A DNA stretch of 64,000 nucleotides, taken from Pseudomonas entomophila. GTDB taxonomy: Bacteria > Pseudomonadota > Gammaproteobacteria > Pseudomonadales > Pseudomonadaceae. Location: the NCBI RefSeq assembly GCF_029193575.1, contig NZ_JARGCS010000035.1, forward strand, positions 31,835 to 95,834, read 5' to 3'. Shown piece by piece: positions 46,127-54,658 of this stretch (its first letter is position 1; every line of letters begins with the position of its first letter). The translations under genes were made by a program, and so were the position numbers. The notes under the pieces were generated by a model. That model searched no databases. It was not told the origin of the DNA and worked only from the letters and a program-made list of their open reading frames with translations.

Positions 46127-47360
46127 CAAGACCGCTGGCCTTGCACCGCTGCTCGGCAACCTGGCCCGTGCCGCGGTGCTGGCGCAGTTACGCGGCCTGC
46201 GCCATGGCCACCTGCGGCTGCTGTGCAAGGGCCAGCAATGGAGCTTTGGCGACAGCGCCAGCGGTTTGCAGGCCGAGGTCGAAGTGCTGGACGCCGCCGC
46301 CTGGGGACTGGTGGCCAGCAACGGCTCGATCGGCGCCGGCGAGGCGTACATCCAGGGTTACTGGCGCAGCCCGGACCTGGCGGCGGTGACCCGCCTGTTC
46401 GTCGCCAACCTCGAGGTTCTCGACGCCCTCGAAGGCGGCCTGGCGCGCCTGGGTCGCCCGGCCCTGCGCCTGCTGCACCGGCTCAACCGCAACAGTCGGC
46501 GCGGTGCGCGGCGCAACATCCTGGCCCACTACGACCTGGGCAACGCACTGTTCGAACGCCTGCTCGACCCGACGCTGATGTACTCGGCGGCGCGCTTCGA
46601 AAGCGCCGACCAACCGCTCGAGCAGGCCCAGTTGAACAAGCTCGAAGGCATCTGTCAGCGGCTCGACCTGCAACCGGACGACCACTTGCTGGAGATCGGC
46701 AGCGGCTGGGGCAGCCTGGCGATCCATGCCGCCACCCGCTTCGGCTGCCGGGTCACCACCACCACCCTCTCCGAAGCCCAGTACAGCCATACCCTGAACC
46801 GGGTGCGCAGCCTGGGCCTGGCCTCGCGCATCCAGGTGCTGCGCCAGGACTACCGCGACCTGCGCGGGCGCTTCGACAAGCTGGTGTCGATCGAGATGAT
46901 CGAGGCGGTCGGCCACCGCTACCTGCCCACCTACTTCCGCCAATGCGCCACGCTGCTCAAGGACGACGGCCTGATGCTGCTGCAGGCCATCACCATCCGC
47001 GACCAGCGCTACGCCCAGGCGCGCCGCTCGGTGGACTTCATCCAGCGCTACATCTTCCCCGGCGGCGCCCTGCCCTCGCTGAGCGTGCTGCTCGACACCG
47101 CCAGCCGGCAGACGGCACTGAACCTGGTCTGGATGGAAGACTTCGGCCAGGACTATGCGCGCACGCTCGGGCACTGGCGCGACAACCTGCGCCAGGCCCG
47201 CACGGCGCTGCTGGAACTGGGCTACGACGAACGCTTCCAGCGCCTCTGGGAGTTCTACCTGTGCTACTGCCAGGGCGGCTTCGAGGAGCGTGCCATCGGC
47301 GTCGCGCAACTGCTCTGGGCGGCGCCGGCGGCACGTCGCGCGCCTTTGCCCGGCCACTGA
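46101..47360 (+). CDS. Cyclopropane-fatty-acyl-phospholipid synthase-like methyltransferase (419 aa)
   Basis: The SAM-binding LLEIGSGWGSLAIHAATRFG, the HYDLGNALFERLLDPTLMYS segment and EMIEAVGHRYLPTYFRQC match the CFA synthase family. The enzyme methylates or cyclopropanates unsaturated acyl chains of membrane lipids. GAGGAG at 46088-46093 supports the start at 46101 inside the preceding gene. In light/singlet-oxygen regulons such enzymes are linked to membrane protection and furan fatty acids. Confidence 0.88.
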   Translation: MSQPTLSVSKTAGLAPLLGNLARAAVLAQLRGLRHGHLRLLCKGQQWSFGDSASGLQAEVEVLDAAAWGLVASNGSIGAGEAYIQGYWRSPDLAAVTRLFVANLEVLDALEGGLARLGRPALRLLHRLNRNSRRGARRNILAHYDLGNALFERLLDPTLMYSAARFESADQPLEQAQLNKLEGICQRLDLQPDDHLLEIGSGWGSLAIHAATRFGCRVTTTTLSEAQYSHTLNRVRSLGLASRIQVLRQDYRDLRGRFDKLVSIEMIEAVGHRYLPTYFRQCATLLKDDGLMLLQAITIRDQRYAQARRSVDFIQRYIFPGGALPSLSVLLDTASRQTALNLVWMEDFGQDYARTLGHWRDNLRQARTALLELGYDERFQRLWEFYLCYCQGGFEERAIGVAQLLWAAPAARRAPLPGH

Positions 47361-47362
47361 CC

Positions 47363-47851
47363 GTGCGCCGGGCCTGGCTGCTCGGCAACGCCCTGTGGCT
47401 GCAGGTCGGCTGGTGGGGTTGCGTGCTTGGCGCGCGTTACCCGTGGCTGCTGCTGGCAGTGCTGGCGGGCCTGCTGCTGCACCTGTGGCTTAGCCCGCGC
47501 CGCGCCGCAGAGCTGGGCGCCGTCTTGCGGGTCGGGTTACTGGGCTGCCTGCTGGATGCCAGTCTCGGCCTGTTCGGGGTGTTCGACTTCGCCCAGCGCC
47601 CCTTGCCCGTGTGGCTGGCGTTGCTGTGGCTGGTGCTCGCCAGCGGCTTGCGCCACAGCTTGGCCTGGGCGCGCCAGCCGGCATGGCGTGGCGCCCTGCT
47701 GGGACTGTGCGGCGGGCCACCGGCCTATCTCGCCGGAGCGGCCCTGACGGGCGTCGGCCTGCCCTTGGGCACACTGGCCACTTCAGTGTTGCTGGCGCTG
47801 CTGTGGGCACTGTGGCTACCGCTATGCCTGCGTTTGGCGGCGGCACGCTGA
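47363..47851 (+). CDS. DUF2878-like membrane protein (162 aa)
   Basis: GTG at 47363 lies two bases after the stop of the methyltransferase gene. The product has four to five hydrophobic helices (GNALWLQVGWWGCVLG and later Leu-rich segments) and resembles DUF2878. It is the last gene of the operon. The function is unknown; the context points to the lipid-modifying pathway or its export. Confidence 0.72.
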   Translation: MRRAWLLGNALWLQVGWWGCVLGARYPWLLLAVLAGLLLHLWLSPRRAAELGAVLRVGLLGCLLDASLGLFGVFDFAQRPLPVWLALLWLVLASGLRHSLAWARQPAWRGALLGLCGGPPAYLAGAALTGVGLPLGTLATSVLLALLWALWLPLCLRLAAAR

Positions 47852-47946
47852 GAGGCTGAGGCCACTCTTTTGCCATCATCCAAATACCTTTAGAATCCGC
47901 CGGCCGCGCCTGCGCGAGCACCCGCCAAATTCTCAAGGAAGTCGAC

Positions 47947-48582
47947 ATGCGATACGCAAAAAGCCTGGGCCTGGCCCTGGTATTGACGCTGGGTGGTTGC
48001 GCCAGCTTCACCAAGGACGAAGTCGCCCCCGTGACCCTGCCTTCGATGGCCGCCTACGCCAACAAACCGAACATCTACGTGGACTTCGACTTCTATGTGG
48101 GCGAGCCAGGCAACGCCTCGGCCAACGAAGTGCCGCAAGCCCGCGAACAGCTCAAGCCGGAACTGCAACGCGTGCTGGCCGCTTCGGGCCTGTTCGGCCG
48201 GGTGACGCTGGATGAGTTCGACAAGCAGCCGGGCGACCAGAGCCTGCGCCTGAAGGTCTACAACCACCCGGCAGGTGGTGGTGCGATGATCCTCGGGTTC
48301 ATCAGTGGTTTCACCTTCGGGGTCATTCCCGCCGTGGGCACCGACCAGTACACCATGAGCTTGGAAAGCCTCGACGAGCACGGCCAGACCCTGGCCAAGA
48401 ACAGCAACCATGACGCGATCAGCACCTGGATCGGCATCTGGTTCATTCCGCTGATGGGCAACACCCCGAAAGCGGCGGTGACCGACACCTTCGGCCGCCA
48501 GGTCAACGCGCTGCTCAAGACCTGGGTCGACAACAACCGGATCAAGTACTCGGCGCTGGACAACCCCCTCCCGCGCGGTTGA
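47947..48582 (+). CDS. Putative lipoprotein (211 aa)
   Basis: A lipobox LGGC at residues 15-18 follows a short hydrophobic signal. A Gly-rich hydrophobic segment (GGGAMILGFISGFTFGVIPAVG, residues about 111-134) could insert in or lie on a membrane. The family is not recognised. It resembles in layout the frameshifted lipoprotein encoded convergently just downstream. Confidence 0.75.
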   Translation: MRYAKSLGLALVLTLGGCASFTKDEVAPVTLPSMAAYANKPNIYVDFDFYVGEPGNASANEVPQAREQLKPELQRVLAASGLFGRVTLDEFDKQPGDQSLRLKVYNHPAGGGAMILGFISGFTFGVIPAVGTDQYTMSLESLDEHGQTLAKNSNHDAISTWIGIWFIPLMGNTPKAAVTDTFGRQVNALLKTWVDNNRIKYSALDNPLPRG

Positions 48583-48587
48583 CGGAC

Positions 48588-48625
48588 AGCCCGCCACCTA
48601 CAGGGCCGCCCCTGTAGGTGCGGGC
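48588..48625. repeat. REP-like palindrome between convergent lipoprotein genes
   Basis: AGCCCG and CACCTACAGG form a long interrupted stem with CCTGTAGGTG and CGGGCT. It may terminate both convergent units. Confidence 0.6.
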
Positions 48626-48646
48626 TCGCCCCCGGATACCCTCGCC

Positions 48647-49178
48647 TTACTTCATCGCCTGGATGAACTGCGGGTCGCTGTACAGCGACTTGAGCAGGTC
48701 CTGCAGCATCGGGTTGTAGTTGTTGGCCGCCGCCGGAATGGCGATGAAACCAAAGAAGCTGCTGCTCCACTCACGGTCGACGTCCTTGGTGGCGTCGTAC
48801 AGCACCTGGTCACCCTTGCGCAGGGTAAACCGCGCCGCCAGCTCGCCATGACCATTGGCCACGCCCGAATTCAGCGCGTTCTTCACCAGTTGCACCTGCA
48901 ACTGCCGCTCGGCGGCCGGCGCGGCGCAGCTCTTCGTTGATCGCCTGCTGCACGTGCAGCGGGATGCTGCCACTGGGCGAAGAGATCGGGTTCATGCGCA
49001 CGAACAGCGAACCCTGCCCGGCGTCGGCCTGCACCTGCGTATCGCGCAGCGACTGCAAGGGCGCGCTCTGCTTGAGCTGCTGCACGTTCTGGTAGTTCGG
49101 CTCGTAACGGGTCATGGTCACACCGCAGCCTTGCAGCAGCAGGGCGAAAACAGGAAGGAGCAGGTAACGCTTGTTCAC
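48647..49178 (-). pseudogene. Frameshifted lipoprotein gene
   Basis: The first part (from 49178) reads MNKRYLLLPVFALLLQGCG, a clear lipobox, and runs to HVQQAINEELR. The sense then moves to another frame (AAERQLQVQLVKNALNSG...YSDPQFIQAMK, stop at 48647). The switch lies in the GC-rich run near 48915-48930. The total of 532 bases is one more than a multiple of three. With the frame repaired the protein would be about 176 residues. Either the gene is broken or the sequence has an indel error. Confidence 0.75.
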
Positions 49179-49270
49179 GGCAGGTCCTTGCGTGAGGGAA
49201 AGGGACCGGGATTATGCGGTTATGGCCTATGGCCATCAAGCCGGGAAAACCCGATGCCCAGGGCTCTGCC

Positions 49271-49445
49271 TCACTGCAGCGGGAGATAAATGTCAGCGCG
49301 CCACCGCTCCACCGGCGTTTCCGGGTGCACGTCCAGGTAATGGAAGAGCAACGGCTGGTCGCGCAGCGCCTCGCCACTGCCCGAGCCACTCGCGGTGCAG
49401 CGGGTAGACGGAGAAACGTTTGGCGTAGCTGGGGGTGGCAGGCAT
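49271..49445 (-). pseudogene. Small frameshifted gene (about 57 codons)
   Basis: The start at 49445 reads MPATPSYAKRFSVYPLHREWL; the sense continues in another frame as GEALRDQPLLFHYLDVHPE to the stop at 49271. The switch lies near 49375-49385. The 175 bases are again one more than a multiple of three. The family is not recognised. Confidence 0.5.
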
Positions 49446-49557
49446 CGGAGTGAAAGTCCGGTGTAAGGGGGCCTAGCCGGGTTTGCTCGATTCCTGTGGC
49501 ATGTGCCTGGTATCAGCCTCCCGTACAATAGCAACACCTAGACAAGGAGCCCTCCCC

Positions 49558-50517
49558 ATGGACCTGCTGTTCCTGGGCACATCCGCCGGTATACCGACCA
49601 AGACTCGCAACGTCAGCGCCACCGCCGTGATCGAGGCGAGCGGCAGCGGCTGGTACCTGGTCGACTGCGGCGAAGCCACCCAGCATCAGTTGCTGCACAC
49701 GCCGCTGTCGATCCGCGACCTGCGCGCGATCTTCATCACCCATGTGCACGGCGACCACTGCTTCGGCCTGCCCGGCCTGCTGGCCAGCGCCGGCATGTCC
49801 GGGCGCAGCGAGCCACTGGCGCTGGTGCTGCCCAGCGCCCTGCACGACTGGCTGCGCCTGAGCCTGGCGGTGAGCGAGACCTACCTGCCGTTCGAGCTGC
49901 ACCTGCACAGCGTCGAAACCCTCGACGGCTGGCGCAACGACACGGTGGACGTCAGGACCGTGCGCCTGTCGCACCGCGTGCCCAGCCACGCGTTCGTGTT
50001 CACCGAGCGCAACCCCGACCCACGCCTGGACACCCAGCGCCTGCAAGCCGACGGCATCCCCCGCGGCCCGCTGTGGGGCGCGCTGGCACGGGGCGAGCAG
50101 GTGGCGCATGCCGGGCACACGCTGTTGCCCCAGGACTACCTGCGACCTACGCGGCCAGCGCGGCGCATCATCGTCTGCGGCGACAACGACCAGCCCGCGT
50201 TGCTCGCCGAAGCGGCCCGGGGCGCCGATGTCCTGGTGCACGAGGCGACCTTCACCACGCCGGTGGTCGAACGCACCGGGGTCACCTTCGGCCACAGCAC
50301 CGCCGCCGAGGTGGCGCGCTTCGCGCAGGACGCAGGCGTCGCCAACCTGGTGCTCACCCACTTCAGCGCGCGCTACCAGGGCGACCCACGGCGCAGCCCG
50401 CACATCGACGATGTGCGCAGGGAGGCGCTGGCGCATTACCACGGTGAATTAGTACTGGCGCAGGACCTGCGGCGCTATCACCTGGGGCGTGACGGCCTGT
50501 TGGTCGAGGTGGTCTGA
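49558..50517 (+). CDS. rbn: Ribonuclease Z / ribonuclease BN (319 aa)
   Basis: The metallo-beta-lactamase motif THVHGDHCFG and later VCGDND, HEATF and LTHFSARY residues define the RNase Z family. It processes tRNA 3' ends. AAGGAG at 49544-49549 supports the ATG at 49558 over a longer open frame. The length is that of the short bacterial form. Confidence 0.92.
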   Translation: MDLLFLGTSAGIPTKTRNVSATAVIEASGSGWYLVDCGEATQHQLLHTPLSIRDLRAIFITHVHGDHCFGLPGLLASAGMSGRSEPLALVLPSALHDWLRLSLAVSETYLPFELHLHSVETLDGWRNDTVDVRTVRLSHRVPSHAFVFTERNPDPRLDTQRLQADGIPRGPLWGALARGEQVAHAGHTLLPQDYLRPTRPARRIIVCGDNDQPALLAEAARGADVLVHEATFTTPVVERTGVTFGHSTAAEVARFAQDAGVANLVLTHFSARYQGDPRRSPHIDDVRREALAHYHGELVLAQDLRRYHLGRDGLLVEVV

Positions 50518-50525
50518 ACCGACGC

Positions 50526-50608
50526 CATCGCGGGGCAAGCCCGCTCAGGCTCACCACCGGCTCTAAGTACAGCGCTGTACCTGTGGGAGCGGGTTGGCCG
50601 CGCGATAG
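50526..50608. repeat. REP pair before glpT
   Basis: Two REP copies, tcgcggggcaagcccgctc (50528-50546) and gggagcgggttggccgcgcga (about 50584-50604), lie in opposite orientation. Confidence 0.7.
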
Positions 50609-50686
50609 AGCCCTCGCAACCACCACGTTCAAAAACAAACACTCAAGTCCCAAAAAATCGATATTTTTTCTGTATCGAAAATGTAA

Positions 50687-50702
50687 TATTCGCTTTCGCA
50701 TA
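50687..50702 (+). promoter_or_regulatory. Candidate GlpR operator
   Basis: TATTCG-CTTT-CGCATA is a near-perfect dyad 28 bases before the glpT start and resembles GlpR boxes with a TTCG core in Pseudomonas. No other glp gene is in the window to support it. Confidence 0.4.
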
Positions 50703-50730
50703 CCTACAACAACGCTGGAGCTTCACACCC

Positions 50731-52083
50731 ATGTTCGCCTTCTTCCGCCCTGCCGTGCATCGGGCGCCCCTGTCCGACGATCGCGTAGACAGCACCTACC
50801 GCCGCCTGCGCTGGCAAATCTTCGCCGGGATCTTCTTCGGCTACGCCGGCTACTACCTGCTGCGCAAGAACTTCTCGCTGGCCATGCCCTACCTGATCGA
50901 GGAAGAGGGCTACACCCGCGGGCAACTGGGCGTGGCCATCTCCGCCATCGCCATCGCCTACGGCCTGTCCAAGTTCCTCATGGGCCTGGTCTCGGACCGC
51001 TCCAACCCACGCTACTTCCTGCCCTTCGGCCTGCTGCTGTCGGCGGCGGTGATGTTTGTGTTCGGTTTCGCACATTGGGCCACTTCCAGCGTAACGATCA
51101 TGTTCGTGCTGCTGTTCATCAACGGCTGGGCCCAGGGCATGGGCTGGCCGCCGAGCGGGCGGACCATGGTGCACTGGTGGTCGCAGAAGGAGCGCGGCGG
51201 CGTGGTGTCGGTATGGAACGTGGCGCACAACGTCGGCGGCGGCCTGATCGGCCCGCTGTTCCTGCTGGGCCTGGGCTGGACCAACGACTGGCATGCCGCC
51301 TTCTACGTGCCTGCCGCCGTGGCCGTGCTGGTCGCGGTATTCGCCTTCGCCACCATGCGCGACACCCCGCAGTCGGTGGGCCTGCCACCGGTTGAGCAAT
51401 ACAAGAACGACTACCCGGAAGGCTATGACGAAAGCCACGAACAGGAGTTCTCGGCCAAGCAGATCTTCGTGCAGTACGTCCTGCGCAACAAGATGTTGTG
51501 GTACATCGCCCTGGCAAACGTTTTCGTCTACCTGCTGCGCTACGGCGTGCTCGACTGGGCACCGACCTACTTGAAGGAAGCCAAGCACTTCACCGTCGAC
51601 ACCACCTCGTGGGCGTACTTCTTCTATGAGTGGGCCGGCATCCCTGGCACCCTGCTGTGCGGCTGGATGTCGGACAAGATCTTCCGCGGCAACCGTGGCC
51701 TGACCGGCATCGTGTTCATGGCCCTGGTGACCGTCGCCACCCTGGTGTACTGGCTCAACCCACCGGGCAACCCGACCGTCGACCTGATCGCGCTGTTCTC
51801 CATCGGCTTCCTGATCTACGGCCCGGTGATGCTGGTCGGCCTGCAAGCGCTGGAGCTGGCACCGAAGAAAGCGGCCGGCACCGCCGCAGGCTTCACCGGC
51901 CTGTTCGGCTACCTGGGTGGCTCGGTGGCCGCCAGCGCCGCCATGGGCTACACCGTCGACCACTTCGGCTGGGACGGTGGCTTCGTGATGCTGGTGGCCG
52001 CGTGCGTGCTGGCCATCGCCTTCCTGCTGCCAACCCTGCGCCACACCCAGTCTGCCAGCAGCAGCCGCGAGGCGCTGGCGTGA
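50731..52083 (+). CDS. glpT: Glycerol-3-phosphate:phosphate antiporter GlpT type (450 aa)
   Basis: This is an MFS protein of the organophosphate:phosphate antiporter family with 12 hydrophobic segments. Landmarks are YYLLRKNFSLAMPYLIEEEG (first substrate-binding Arg), VSDRSNPRYFLP and NGWAQGMGWPPSGRTMVHWW (second Arg). It imports glycerol 3-phosphate in exchange for phosphate, and fosfomycin uptake runs through it. It is a single-gene unit with a dyad upstream and an unusually long hairpin downstream. Confidence 0.92.
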   Translation: MFAFFRPAVHRAPLSDDRVDSTYRRLRWQIFAGIFFGYAGYYLLRKNFSLAMPYLIEEEGYTRGQLGVAISAIAIAYGLSKFLMGLVSDRSNPRYFLPFGLLLSAAVMFVFGFAHWATSSVTIMFVLLFINGWAQGMGWPPSGRTMVHWWSQKERGGVVSVWNVAHNVGGGLIGPLFLLGLGWTNDWHAAFYVPAAVAVLVAVFAFATMRDTPQSVGLPPVEQYKNDYPEGYDESHEQEFSAKQIFVQYVLRNKMLWYIALANVFVYLLRYGVLDWAPTYLKEAKHFTVDTTSWAYFFYEWAGIPGTLLCGWMSDKIFRGNRGLTGIVFMALVTVATLVYWLNPPGNPTVDLIALFSIGFLIYGPVMLVGLQALELAPKKAAGTAAGFTGLFGYLGGSVAASAAMGYTVDHFGWDGGFVMLVAACVLAIAFLLPTLRHTQSASSSREALA

Positions 52084-52105
52084 TCCGCTGATACGGCGAT
52101 AACCG

Positions 52106-52156
52106 CGAAAACAACAAGGCCGGTGACAGTAATTGTCACCGGCCTTGTTGTTTTCG
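52106..52156. terminator. 23-bp perfect hairpin terminator after glpT
   Basis: Positions 52106-52128 are perfectly complementary to 52134-52156 around the loop GTAAT. A-rich and T-rich arms allow termination in both directions. Confidence 0.85.
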
Positions 52157-52224
52157 ACGCCGGGAAAGTTGCCGGCGAATAACGGAGCGTTTTCAGAGAT
52201 AGCTGTTAGCCCTCTATCAGGCAT

Positions 52225-52332
52225 AAAAAAGCCGCCTGAATACAGGCGGCAAAAAACCAAAGGGCGATAAAGTGGAGTGCACCCAGGCGACCGCTCAAGG
52301 CTGAGGGTCCTGGCTGCACGAAAACTTTATCG
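52225..52332 (-). ncRNA. Candidate intergenic small RNA, minus strand (about 108 nt)
   Basis: On the minus strand a TAGAAT -10 box (52344-52339) precedes a segment that begins with CGATAAAGT (52332-52324). That segment pairs perfectly with ACTTTATCG ending at 52265. Inside are GTGCA/TGCAC, CCAGG/CCTGG and CTCA/TGAG stems. A terminator follows: GCCGCCTG (52250-52243), loop, CAGGCGGC (52238-52231) and TTTTTT (52230-52225). The -35 is weak (TTGAAA at a spacing of 19). The folded core plus terminator and the absence of any ORF support a small RNA; no known family is recognised. Confidence 0.6.
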
Positions 52333-52525
52333 GGGCCGATTCTAGCCCCCTCGACGGCCAATGTTTCAATCAAAAACCGTGATTTCGATTATCAACGAAA
52401 CACAATGGCACGCGCGGCGCGGCATTTGTTACTAAGTGGGCCTGTATCGATAGCGGATACACCCTTCCAAGAACAACAGCCTTCACATTGAGACCTGCCC
52501 AACAATTCCAATCAAGGGGTATGAC

Positions 52526-53854
52526 ATGTCGCCATTCCGACTTTCCATGCTGAGCGCGGCGCTGTTCTGCGCGCCATTGCAGGCCGCGTTCGCCGAAGCC
52601 GTGTCGAGCCAGTCCGAGGCCAAGGGCTTCTTCGAAGGCAGCGAGCTGAACGCCCGCCTGCGCAACTACTACTTCAACCGTGATGGCAAGTCGCAAGGCC
52701 CGGACCGCCGCGACTGGACCCAAGGTTTCATCCTCAACTACAGCTCCGGCTTCACCCAGGGCACCGTGGGCTTCGGCGTCGAGGCGTTCGGCCACCTGGC
52801 GGTCAAGCTCGACGGCGGCAAGGGCACCTCCGGCACCGGCAACCTGCCCGTCAGGAACAACGGCTCGCCGGAAGACGACTACGGCCGCGCCGGGGGCGCC
52901 CTGAAGCTGCGCATCTCCAAGACCGAACTGCGCTGGGGCGACCTGCAACCCACCGCACCGGTGTTCGCCGCCGGCGGCACGCGCCTGCTGCCGCAAACCG
53001 CCACCGGCTTCAACCTGCTCAGCAGCGAGATCAAGGACCTGGACCTGGAAGCCGGCCACTTCACCGGCGGCAACGGGCCGGTCACCACCAACGGCGACCA
53101 CGGCCTGTGGGCCTCCTATGCCAACATCGAGGCCGACAGCATCGACTTCGTCGGTGGCAAGTACGCGGTCAGCGATGCCCTGTCGGTGTCGCTGTACGGC
53201 TCCAAGCTGCAGGACATCTGGCGGCAGTACTACGGCAACGCCAACTACACCCTGCCGCTGGCCGACGACCAGTCGCTGAACTTCGACTTCAACCTCTACC
53301 GCACCCACGACGACGGCCGCGCCGAGGCCGGCTCGATCAGCAACACCACCTGGTCGTTCTCCACCGCCTACAGCTTCCTCTCGGCGCACACCCTCACCCT
53401 GGCTTACCAGAAGGTCCACGGCGACACGCCCTTCGACTACGTCGCCTTCGGCGTCAACGGCCCCGGCGACACCGGCGACTCGATCTTCCTCGCCAACTCC
53501 ATCCAGTATTCGGACTTCAACGGGCCCGAAGAGAAATCATGGCAGGTGCGCTACGACCTGGACATGAGCACCTTCGGCGTGTCGGGGCTGAGTTTCATGG
53601 CGCGTTACGTCAACGGCCACGGCATCGACGGCAGCAAGATGGCCGACAACAGCAAGTACCTGGGCTATGGCTACGGCGAAGACGGCAAGCACCACGAGAC
53701 CAACCTGGAGGTCAAGTACGTGGTGCAGTCCGGCCCGGCCAAGGACCTCTCGGTGCGCCTGCGCGAGGCGATCCACCGGGGCAATGCCGACCAGGCCGAG
53801 GGCGATGTGAACGAGTTCCGGGTGATCGTCGACTACCCGCTGTCGATCCTCTGA
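52526..53854 (+). CDS. OprD family outer-membrane porin (442 aa)
   Basis: A signal peptide ends about at AAFAEA. The mature part has the OprD hallmarks FFEGSELNARLRNYYFNRD, ELRWGDLQPTAPVFAAGGTRLLPQTATGF and the C-terminal EFRVIVDYPLSIL. OprD-type 18-strand channels take up amino acids or aromatic and other carboxylates; the substrate cannot be told here. It stands alone downstream of the small RNA candidate. Confidence 0.93.
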   Translation: MSPFRLSMLSAALFCAPLQAAFAEAVSSQSEAKGFFEGSELNARLRNYYFNRDGKSQGPDRRDWTQGFILNYSSGFTQGTVGFGVEAFGHLAVKLDGGKGTSGTGNLPVRNNGSPEDDYGRAGGALKLRISKTELRWGDLQPTAPVFAAGGTRLLPQTATGFNLLSSEIKDLDLEAGHFTGGNGPVTTNGDHGLWASYANIEADSIDFVGGKYAVSDALSVSLYGSKLQDIWRQYYGNANYTLPLADDQSLNFDFNLYRTHDDGRAEAGSISNTTWSFSTAYSFLSAHTLTLAYQKVHGDTPFDYVAFGVNGPGDTGDSIFLANSIQYSDFNGPEEKSWQVRYDLDMSTFGVSGLSFMARYVNGHGIDGSKMADNSKYLGYGYGEDGKHHETNLEVKYVVQSGPAKDLSVRLREAIHRGNADQAEGDVNEFRVIVDYPLSIL

Positions 53855-53874
53855 CCGCTGCGTCGGCGCCGGCC

Positions 53875-54390
53875 TCATCGCCCTAGAAACACATACCGCG
53901 CGCTGTACGGTTCAACGTGCAGCGCGCCCTCCTGCGTACAGCCACCGGCAAACTTGCCACCCTGGGTATCGAGGCGCTGCACCTCGTCCACCGAGGCCAG
54001 CACGCCCTGCCCCTGATGACTGTCCACGTCCAGCTGCAACAACGCGATATCCCGCTCACCGACGCCGGGCGCCTGGGCCACCACCTTGCCGGTCACCCGG
54101 CTGCCATCGACCATCTCCCAGGACGGCCCGACGAAGTGGTGCCCAACGGTCTTGCCGGCAGCGGTGAGGGTCGCCAAGGGTTCGCGGAACATCCATTTCA
54201 ACTGCCCGGTTTCATCGGCGCGGCAGTCGTAGATCTGCACCCCGACCGCCTGCACGGTAAGGATCTCGGCCTTGCCGGGCGCGACGGTGAAGCTGGCCGG
54301 TGCCGCGCCGGCGAGCAGCGGCACGGCCAGGGCGCAGACGCCGAGGAAGGCGCGGCGGCGTTGCGGGGTGGTGCGTGAGGTCGGGTGCAT
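53875..54390 (-). CDS. DUF3455 family exported protein (171 aa)
   Basis: The N-terminus RRRAFLGVCALAVPLLAGAAPA is a signal with paired arginines. The mature part has the VGVQIYDCRADETGQLKWMFREP and VGHHFVGPSWEMVDGS segments typical of DUF3455, a family of unknown function. Two Cys residues (YDC and GGC) could form a disulfide in the periplasm. It is convergent to the porin gene and divergent from the FecR-like gene. Confidence 0.82.
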   Translation of the reverse strand: MHPTSRTTPQRRRAFLGVCALAVPLLAGAAPASFTVAPGKAEILTVQAVGVQIYDCRADETGQLKWMFREPLATLTAAGKTVGHHFVGPSWEMVDGSRVTGKVVAQAPGVGERDIALLQLDVDSHQGQGVLASVDEVQRLDTQGGKFAGGCTQEGALHVEPYSARYVFLGR

Positions 54391-54658
54391 GGTGGTTTGC
54401 CTGTAGACGATGGAGACCTGTACACAACAAGCCAGCCCGCCCGTTTATTCCCGCTGTGCCCCGCGATAGGGCCCGCAAGGCCAACGAAAAACCCGCGCGC
54501 CCATGACGAAAACACCCACCCCGCCCCTTTTATTCCATGACTTCATTCAATCCATCTCATTGAAATACATAGAAAAAAATGACGTTCCCAAACCCCCGCG
54601 AATCGGTAGCCTGCGCTCATTCCCAGCATCCCCCTCCGCCCCCCCCGATGGCCGAACC

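Noticed and set aside
54419..54424. Single TGTACA upstream of the DUF3455 gene
   Set aside because: A lone hexamer without a partner; expected by chance in a window of this size.
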